This document shows, in pieces, positions 63,563 through 64,000 of a stretch of DNA of 64,000 bases. Source of the DNA: Oscarella lobularis (taxonomy: Eukaryota; Porifera; Homoscleromorpha; Homosclerophorida; Oscarellidae); contig NC_089193.1 of assembly GCF_947507565.1 (NCBI RefSeq), positions 1,732,325-1,796,324 on the forward strand, written 5' to 3'. Position 1 is the first letter of the stretch, and each line of letters opens with the position of its first letter. The position numbers were made by a program, and so were the translations under genes. The notes under the pieces were generated by a model. That model searched no databases, was not told the DNA's origin, and worked only from the letters and a program-made list of their open reading frames with translations.

Positions 63563-64000
63563 CTACGGTTTGAATTTATTCGTCGGCGGCGAGTCAGGAC
63601 TTTGAGACGATTTTCTTGCAATGAAATAAAACAGTTGAATTATTGACTAATTTTTTTCGACATCTGTACCTTCTCTTGCGTTTTCGCGACGCTCTAGTGT
63701 CGTCCGACTTCCCGCACGACGAGCAGTCCGAATCAGAAGAATCGGACGATGAAGATGACGATGAAGATGACGATGACGACGACGGTAGACCGCAGTCTTC
63801 GTTCAAATCAACGCTATCAGCAATAGCGACCAAATCTGGCCTCTGTTCCTGATATAATATAGGCCCATTTTATCGCTTTAACGAGTAGGAATCGAACTAT
63901 CTTGCCTTCAAAACGGCATACCATTTCGTTGACATTTTGGGACGACCTCTATAGAGATATTATAGGTGAAAATTGGGGTTTTTTCTCTATATCTCACTTG
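63563..64000 (-). CDS. Ser-rich acidic/basic protein, 3' fragment, 5' end outside window
   Basis: C-terminal part of a gene entering from the right. The exon at about 63920-63950 gives RSSQNVNEM. The next exon (up to 63848) gives EQRPDLVAIADSVDLNED, a run of 13 Ser, then DSSDSDCSSCGKSDD and RASRKRKR. After a 55-bp intron the last exon gives KSSQSPDSPPTNKFKP and TAG at 63563-63565. All junctions are GT-AG and in phase. A Ser tract next to a basic cluster suggests a nuclear, phosphorylated disordered tail. I do not recognise the family. Confidence 0.6.

Overview
This is a gene-dense eukaryotic window, almost certainly animal. The genes are cut by many very short GT-AG introns (mostly about 45-80 bp, rich in TAATTAATTA). 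They encode metazoan-type proteins: KIF21, TBC1D2, TBC1D9, RASEF, SHOC2, MELK, NCKAP1, PHF13/23 and an Ig/SEFIR receptor. Intergenic gaps are tiny (46-70 bp between some divergent start codons; 13-27 bp or even a CDS overlap between convergent stop codons). An early-branching animal with a compact genome, such as a homoscleromorph sponge, fits best, but that is inference from architecture and gene content; no ribosomal or mitochondrial marker is present.

Layout. 64-5054 (-): kinesin-4 KIF21-like protein that ends before any WD40 domain. 5285-5959 (-): leaderless orphan protein with a possible beta-trefoil (IL-1/FGF-like) fold. It is divergent from 6230-7673 (+), a signal peptide/Cys-rich/Ig/TM/SEFIR receptor. 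7667-12013 (-): TBC1D2-like Rab-GAP, whose CDS overlaps the receptor CDS by 7 bp. 12084-13159 (+): MOB3. 13295-15341 (-): proteasome ATPase Rpt5/PSMC3. 15389-16066 (+): unknown membrane protein. 16156-18789 (-): SHOC2. 18944-22362 (-): RASEF-type EF-hand Rab. 22720-27409 (-): TBC1D8/9-like GAP. 27957-30407 (-): inositol-3-phosphate synthase. 30903-34052 (-): MAP3K19-like kinase with unresolved 5' end. 34132-37950: 3.8-kb array of 9-bp units that keeps one codon phase. 38016-39521 (-): ankyrin protein. 39667-42078 (+): intronless secreted JmjC protein. 42106-42772 (-): mitochondrial SSB. 43093-44862 (-): intronless MELK. 45154-48473 (-): tandem pair of PNP-nucleosidase/winged-helix/Death proteins. 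48558-56232 (-): NCKAP1 (WAVE complex), with a terminal-inverted-repeat element carrying a 49-bp satellite in one intron. 56471-57564 (-): PHF13/23-like PHD protein. 57715-61039 (-): ORP9-like lipid-transfer protein. 61086-63549 (+): CWF19L1. 63563-end (-): Ser-rich fragment.

Functional themes. Most genes are ordinary housekeeping or trafficking genes (two Rab-GAPs, a Rab, ORP9, NCKAP1, KIF21) and signalling genes (SHOC2, MOB3, MELK, MAP3K). The unusual content looks immune-related. One locus has an Ig-SEFIR receptor head-to-head with a leaderless candidate ligand. Another has two PNP-type nucleosidase-like proteins joined to Death domains, with catalytic-type EMEG and SDF motifs intact. All gene models were built by eye from splice consensus and family conservation; individual exon edges may be off.
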